Source of the DNA: JAZKDW01 sp040387375
Lineage (GTDB): Bacteria; Pseudomonadota; Gammaproteobacteria; Burkholderiales; Burkholderiaceae_D
Length of the DNA: 54,372 nt
Reading direction: 5' to 3'
Assembly: GCA_040387375.1 (NCBI GenBank)
Contig: JAZKDW010000069.1
Span: 1 to 54,372 of the forward strand
Positions 50,839-54,372 of the stretch are shown here, piece after piece; within the stretch, counting starts at the first letter, position 1, and every line of letters begins with the position of its first letter. Both the position numbers and the translations under genes were made by a program. The notes beneath the pieces are model-generated. The model had not been told where the DNA came from. It was given only the letters and a program-made list of their open reading frames with translations, and searched no databases.

Positions 50839-52257
50839 ATGGCCAAGGCAACAATCCCCACTGCAAGACAAGCACAGGCGGCAGCGCGCGACACAGGCGT
50901 GCCGCATCCGCCTGAATTGACCCCCTTTGTTGCGCAGGCACCGCTGCAGGTGATGGTGCGCTCCTGCCTGGAATGGCTCATTGATGACCAGACCATGCAA
51001 AGCCTGTTCGATGAGGTTGCCCAAGGGCAGTACACCCGCACCCTGACCCTCGATTTCATGGTCGACACGATGCTTGACGTGGCCTGCGGCAGGCATCCCA
51101 GCGCGGGCGCGGCACTGGCCGCCTATCGGGATCGCATGCAGGTCACGCGCCAGGCGTTCTACGCCAAGCTCAACCGGATGGAACCTGCCGTGGGCGAGGC
51201 AATTGTTGCCCATGTCGCCCGCCTGGCCCACAACGTCATTGCCGAATTAGGCGCAGCGCAAAACGAGCCGATTCCGGGCTACCGCACCTGCGTGGTCGAC
51301 GGTACCTATCTGGGCGGGCGCACCGAGCATCGCATCAAGCCGATGCGCCAGACGGGCAGCGCCGGCTTGACCGGCATGGCGCTGGCCGTGTTTGGCCTGG
51401 GCTCGCGCACGGTGCGTCAGGTCATCCTGCAAGAAGACGCCTATACGCAGGAGCGTGCACTCTTCAAGGACTTGGACATAGGCACCGGCGAGGTCTGGAT
51501 CGCGGACCGCAATTTCTGCGTGCGCGCGTGGCTGGCGCGTGTGCACCGGGCGCACTCGCGCTTCTTGGTGCGCTGGCATCGCAGCGCGTGCCCGTTCGAG
51601 GCCATTGACGAATTGCATGACGCGCCCGGCAGCAAGCAAGGCGCACGGGAGCAGCGCATCTGGCTGGACGATCCCAGCACTGGAGAGCGCATGCAGGCAC
51701 GGCGCATCGAGCTGGCGTTGAATACCCCGACGCGCAATGGCGATACCACCCTGGTTCTGGTAACGGATCTGCCCGACAGCGTCGAGGCTGATACGTGTTG
51801 CGATCTGTATCGCAATCGCTGGCGCATCGAAACGCATTACCTGCGGCTGACCCGGCAATTGCATTGCGAGCCGGCGGGCCTGAATCATCCGCGCGCGGCG
51901 CTGTTTGCCTTTGCCATGGCCGTTGTGGCAGGCAATGCGCTGGCTGTCGTGCAAAGCGCATTGCAAGCCGAGCACGGACGCGCAGCCGTGGAAGAACTGT
52001 CTTATTACTACGTGGTGCTAGTCGTTGCCAGTGTGTGGGAAGGCATGAGCATTGCCGTGCCCGGCCACCACTGGGACTTCGTCCGGCGGTACCCGCCCGG
52101 CGAACTGGCGCGATGGCTTCGTGCCTTGGCCAAATCAGTGCCGATCGGACATTTCAGACGAAGTCGCCGGGGGCCCAAAAAACCGCCGACAGAACGGCAA
52201 TCGGGCGCGCATCAGCGCCATGTCTCCGTCAAGCGCCTGCTCGATATGGCAACTTAA
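50839..52257 (+). CDS. IS4 family transposase
   Basis: This DDE transposase of about 472 residues should cut and rejoin the IS ends. The catalytic residues are visible: Asp154 in CVVDGTYLGG, Asp223 in WIADRNF and Glu331 in YRNRWRIETHYLRLTR, which fits the IS4 Y-(2)-R-(3)-E-(6)-K/R signature. An N-terminal helical domain precedes them. I chose the third ATG (50839, MAKATIPTARQ) because GGAGG lies five bases upstream; ATGs at 50827 and 50836 are in frame. No frameshift or stop is seen. Confidence 0.92.
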   Translation: MAKATIPTARQAQAAARDTGVPHPPELTPFVAQAPLQVMVRSCLEWLIDDQTMQSLFDEVAQGQYTRTLTLDFMVDTMLDVACGRHPSAGAALAAYRDRMQVTRQAFYAKLNRMEPAVGEAIVAHVARLAHNVIAELGAAQNEPIPGYRTCVVDGTYLGGRTEHRIKPMRQTGSAGLTGMALAVFGLGSRTVRQVILQEDAYTQERALFKDLDIGTGEVWIADRNFCVRAWLARVHRAHSRFLVRWHRSACPFEAIDELHDAPGSKQGAREQRIWLDDPSTGERMQARRIELALNTPTRNGDTTLVLVTDLPDSVEADTCCDLYRNRWRIETHYLRLTRQLHCEPAGLNHPRAALFAFAMAVVAGNALAVVQSALQAEHGRAAVEELSYYYVVLVVASVWEGMSIAVPGHHWDFVRRYPPGELARWLRALAKSVPIGHFRRSRRGPKKPPTERQSGAHQRHVSVKRLLDMAT

Positions 52258-52262
52258 CATTC

Positions 52263-52280
52263 GGCATGTTGACAGCCCTG
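52263..52280 (-). repeat. IS right terminal inverted repeat
   Basis: GGCATGTTGACAGCCCTG, perfect complement of the left end. It begins five bases after the transposase stop. Confidence 0.93.
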
Positions 52281-52291
52281 GCTTTTCCACC
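52281..52291. repeat. Target-site duplication, right copy
   Basis: GCTTTTCCACC, identical to 50740-50750. Confidence 0.9.
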
Positions 52292-52434
52292 CTACGCATT
52301 TCTGCAAAGTTTCGCTGCCAACGCGCAATGCTGGAAACTTGCAGAGATCTGAGTATAGATTAGCGCCTTCGCGGGAATGACGGTGGGTTTTTTGGGGTTG
52401 CCCGTGAAGGGTCAGCCAATTGCCTTCAACTGAC

Positions 52435-52902
52435 TCATTCCTTGGTCGGTATCTTGCTCAATTCCGCATTCGCATCAATCAGGATCTTCATCAGCCGCAT
52501 GAATTCCTCTCCTTCCTCTTCGGTCAGTGGCGCCAGCAATCGTTCCTGTGACTTGAGTGCGCGAGGGACGGCAGCCTCCAGCATCTGAATTCCCGTATCC
52601 GTTGGCGTAACCAGGCGCAGACGCCGATCATGCGACGCCACATTGCGCATGACCAGCCCGCGGCTTTCCAGGCGATCGATGACACCGCCGATTGTCGCCG
52701 TGTCATAACCGATCGTATTCGCCAGGGTCTTCTGGTCGATGCCCGGTTGATTGCAGATCGTATACAACGATGAGTACTGCAACGGCGTCAGGTTAAGATC
52801 GGCCACTTCCTGCACGAACAGGGCGACGACCAATTGATGAACCCGCCGCGCGTAATGCCCAGGCATTGCGAGCAGGTCCGCATTCTTCCACTTGTCAGTC
52901 AT
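52435..52902 (-). CDS. MarR family transcriptional regulator
   Basis: This regulator of about 155 residues has a winged helix: LTPLQYSSLYTICNQPGIDQKTLANTIGYDTATIGGVIDRLESRGLVMRN, then the wing SHDRRLRLVTPTDTG. N- and C-terminal helices form the dimer. MarR proteins of this sort often sense aromatic acids and control nearby degradation genes. It diverges from a Rieske oxygenase, with candidate operators between them, so it probably represses that gene. An ATG five codons upstream (52917) lacks a ribosome site, whereas GAGAAGG precedes 52902. Confidence 0.9.
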   Translation of the reverse strand: MTDKWKNADLLAMPGHYARRVHQLVVALFVQEVADLNLTPLQYSSLYTICNQPGIDQKTLANTIGYDTATIGGVIDRLESRGLVMRNVASHDRRLRLVTPTDTGIQMLEAAVPRALKSQERLLAPLTEEEGEEFMRLMKILIDANAELSKIPTKE

Positions 52903-52989
52903 TGCCTTCTCATTCATTATCAGTTTTTTTACTTGGCACTTGCGGGTTTTCCCCGGAAATGCCGGGATTGTACAAGCGTAAGAGCGTTC

Positions 52990-53018
52990 TTGACTTCATT
53001 GTACGATTTTCTTATAGT
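52990..53018 (+). promoter_or_regulatory. Sigma-70 promoter of the Rieske oxygenase gene
   Basis: TTGACT (52990-52995), 17 bases, TATAGT (53013-53018). The -10 overlaps TAGTCTCTA (53015-53023), which repeats half of the palindrome downstream. This is the best promoter match in the window. Confidence 0.7.
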
Positions 53019-53038
53019 CTCTACACGGATGGTATCTT

Positions 53039-53053
53039 TAGAGACTGTCTCTA
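53039..53053. promoter_or_regulatory. Perfect palindrome TAGAGAC-T-GTCTCTA, candidate MarR operator
   Basis: Seven-base arms around one base, placed just after the predicted transcription start of the oxygenase and repeated as a half-site over its -10. Position suits repression by the divergent MarR protein. Confidence 0.65.
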
Positions 53054-53103
53054 TGCTGATTAATATTATTGTTCATTTAACAAAACTGAAGGAGGAGAAC
53101 AAG

Positions 53104-54189
53104 ATGAACTGGCTCATGAATGCGTGGTACGTCGCTGGATTCAAGGACGAGCTTGATGACAACAAGGTGGTGGCTCGCAAATTCCTCGGGACCCCGGTCG
53201 TCATGATGCGCCACTCGGACGGGCGCATCGCAGCGCTGGAGGACAAGTGTGCGCACCGGTTGATGCCGCTTTCCGCCGGCAGGCGGATCGGGGACGAGCT
53301 GCAGTGCGGTTATCACGGCATGCGCTTTGCGATCAGTGGTGAGTGCACGCTCGCCCCCGGCCAGACGCACATTCCCAAGCAGGCATGTGTGCAAAGTTTT
53401 CCGCTCGCGGAGCGGCACGGACTGCTCTGGATCTGGATGGGGACTGCGGAGGCCAACCCTGAACTGATCCCCGATATCCGTTGGAACGATCACCCTGAAT
53501 GGACCCCGTCGCGCGGATATCACTACGTCGAGGCTGATTTTCGGTTGTCAATGGATAACCTCATGGACCTCGGGCATGAGAGCTGGGTGCACCTTCAGAC
53601 AATCGGCCAAGGCGAGGAAGAATGCATCCCGAACTACCCGCTCAAGGTGACCGTGCCGAGTGAAAACCTGGTGCGGGCCCATCGCGAGATGCCGAACATC
53701 GAGGCGCCGCCCTTCTTTGCAATGGTGCTGAACCATCATGGCCGCATCAACAGGTGGCAAACCGCGATCGGCCTGGCGCCCTCGATTTGCATGACGGACT
53801 TCGGCGTCTATCCGGTCGGTACCTCGGCGGACAATGCTTACCGCAGCCATGTATTGCACTTGCTGACCCCGGAAACGGAAAGTACGACGCATTATTTTTG
53901 GTCAATTGCGCGCAATAAGCGTCTGGACGACGACAACCTCACCCAGGCGATCGGCAAAGCTGTCGCGCACACCTTCGATGAAGATGGGGTGGTGCTTGCG
54001 ATACAGCAGAAGCAGCTCGAGCTGTACGGTGGTCCCGTTCCCAGAGTGGCCATGAAGGTGGACGAAGCGCCGACCCGTGCCCGCAGGCAGCTGGAAGCGC
54101 TGATCAAGCGCGAGAACGAAGATCCGAATTTCGTCTATCGGCCGACGCTGATGATCGAGGATACGACACCGGAACTTGCGATGGTGTAG
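53104..54189 (+). CDS. Rieske non-haem iron oxygenase, vanillate O-demethylase-like oxygenase subunit
   Basis: This 361-residue oxygenase has a Rieske [2Fe-2S] site Cys49-x-His51 and Cys68-x-x-His71 (DKCAHRLMPL, LQCGYHGMRF), and a catalytic domain with MDNLMDLGHESWVH giving His158 and His163 as iron ligands. Architecture and the opening NAWYVAGFKDEL match VanA-type demethylases (about 350 residues), but the true substrate could be another aromatic acid. The start has GAGGAGAA four to eleven bases upstream; a longer frame from 52834 overlaps the MarR gene and is rejected. No VanB-type reductase is within the window. Confidence 0.88.
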   Translation: MNWLMNAWYVAGFKDELDDNKVVARKFLGTPVVMMRHSDGRIAALEDKCAHRLMPLSAGRRIGDELQCGYHGMRFAISGECTLAPGQTHIPKQACVQSFPLAERHGLLWIWMGTAEANPELIPDIRWNDHPEWTPSRGYHYVEADFRLSMDNLMDLGHESWVHLQTIGQGEEECIPNYPLKVTVPSENLVRAHREMPNIEAPPFFAMVLNHHGRINRWQTAIGLAPSICMTDFGVYPVGTSADNAYRSHVLHLLTPETESTTHYFWSIARNKRLDDDNLTQAIGKAVAHTFDEDGVVLAIQQKQLELYGGPVPRVAMKVDEAPTRARRQLEALIKRENEDPNFVYRPTLMIEDTTPELAMV

Positions 54190-54372
54190 TGGGCGGTTGA
54201 AGATTGTTTGTTGAGGCCAGTTGAGTGTCGCTTCACGGGCAACGCCGAAAAAAACTACCGTCTTTCCCGCGAAAGCGGGAATCCATACCTCGCTCGAACG
54301 CAGCCTGGGTTCCCGCCTTCGCGCACTGCTGTCCGGAATATTTTGCTTGACTAAGCCGGGAGGGGTTGCAGG
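54190..54372. repeat. 3' end region with a dispersed hairpin repeat
   Basis: 54257-54283 (ACCGTCTTTCCCGCGAAAGCGGGAAT) is another copy of the element at 1421 and 27187, and a further half (GGGTTCCCGCCTTCGCGC) follows at 54308-54325. No gene is seen to the end of the window. Confidence 0.55.

Larger units (their letters stand above)
50751..52280 (+). mobile_element. Complete IS4-type insertion sequence, 1,530 bp
   Basis: The ends are perfect 18-base inverted repeats, CAGGGCTGTCAACATGCC at 50751-50768 and its complement at 52263-52280. They are flanked by an 11-base target duplication and enclose one full-length transposase gene. Intact ends, intact gene and identical duplications suggest recent insertion and a probably still mobile element. 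Confidence 0.93.

Noticed and set aside
52834..53103. Upstream extension of the Rieske oxygenase to 52834
   Set aside because: It overlaps the MarR gene and the promoter and operators; the family starts at 53104, which has a strong ribosome site.
1..54372. tRNA, rRNA or other RNA genes
   Set aside because: I looked through all gaps above about 100 bases and found no cloverleaf or conserved RNA sequence; a covariance-model search would be decisive.

Overview
The window looks like the chromosome of a GC-rich betaproteobacterium, most likely Burkholderiales of the Oxalobacteraceae type. The evidence is the gene order ygfZ | mltG-tmk-holB-pilZ-tatD, the DUF4936 and NRDE genes behind ygfZ, and the general protein style. 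This is inference from gene content; no rRNA or tRNA gene is visible to confirm it.

Layout. (1) 1-2.8 kb: purT (purine synthesis) and a GT4 glycosyltransferase, both on the minus strand. (2) 3.3-27.1 kb: one operon for a giant surface protein of 6,399 residues, followed by its own type I secretion machine (ABC exporter, HlyD-type adaptor, TolC-type outer-membrane channel). The exporter and adaptor genes overlap their upstream neighbours. The cargo has a BapA-prefix/FecR-like N terminus, VCBS repeats, a very long RTX region, FG-GAP (integrin-propeller) repeats, SbsA/Big_5-type Ig domains and a C-terminal secretion region. (3) 27.5-33.8 kb: an MHS-type MFS transporter facing away from a thiolase-SDR-thioesterase-MDR reductase-SDR operon that looks like acyl-CoA or lipid catabolism. 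(4) 33.8-37.2 kb: two adjacent ferritin-like proteins, a HigBA toxin-antitoxin pair and a decayed TPR gene. (5) 37.2-48 kb: housekeeping genes, namely a thioesterase, a GNAT acetyltransferase, NRDE/DUF4936/ygfZ, mltG-tmk-holB-pilZ-tatD, an ankyrin protein, an osmoprotectant permease/binding-protein fusion and a CorC/CNNM protein. (6) 48-54.4 kb: a low-complexity secreted protein, a carboxymuconolactone-decarboxylase-family protein, a response regulator with a degenerate receiver, a complete IS4-type insertion sequence with an 11-bp target duplication, and a MarR regulator divergent from a Rieske oxygenase of the vanillate-demethylase type.

The most notable object is the giant secreted protein. 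Its 14 FG-GAP motifs fall as 4+3 (split by four Ig-like domains) and then 7, which suggests two seven-bladed propellers, one carrying an Ig arm. A roughly 110-residue beta module recurs about twelve times and also forms the extreme C terminus. A 1,551-bp tandem duplication contains about 800 bp without a visible difference. Other points are candidate operators at the MarR/Rieske, HigBA and MFS/thiolase promoters, and three families of dispersed palindromic repeats, one of which is the target of the IS.

I saw no CRISPR array, prophage, integrase or RNA gene. All family assignments come from reading motifs by eye; no database search was run.
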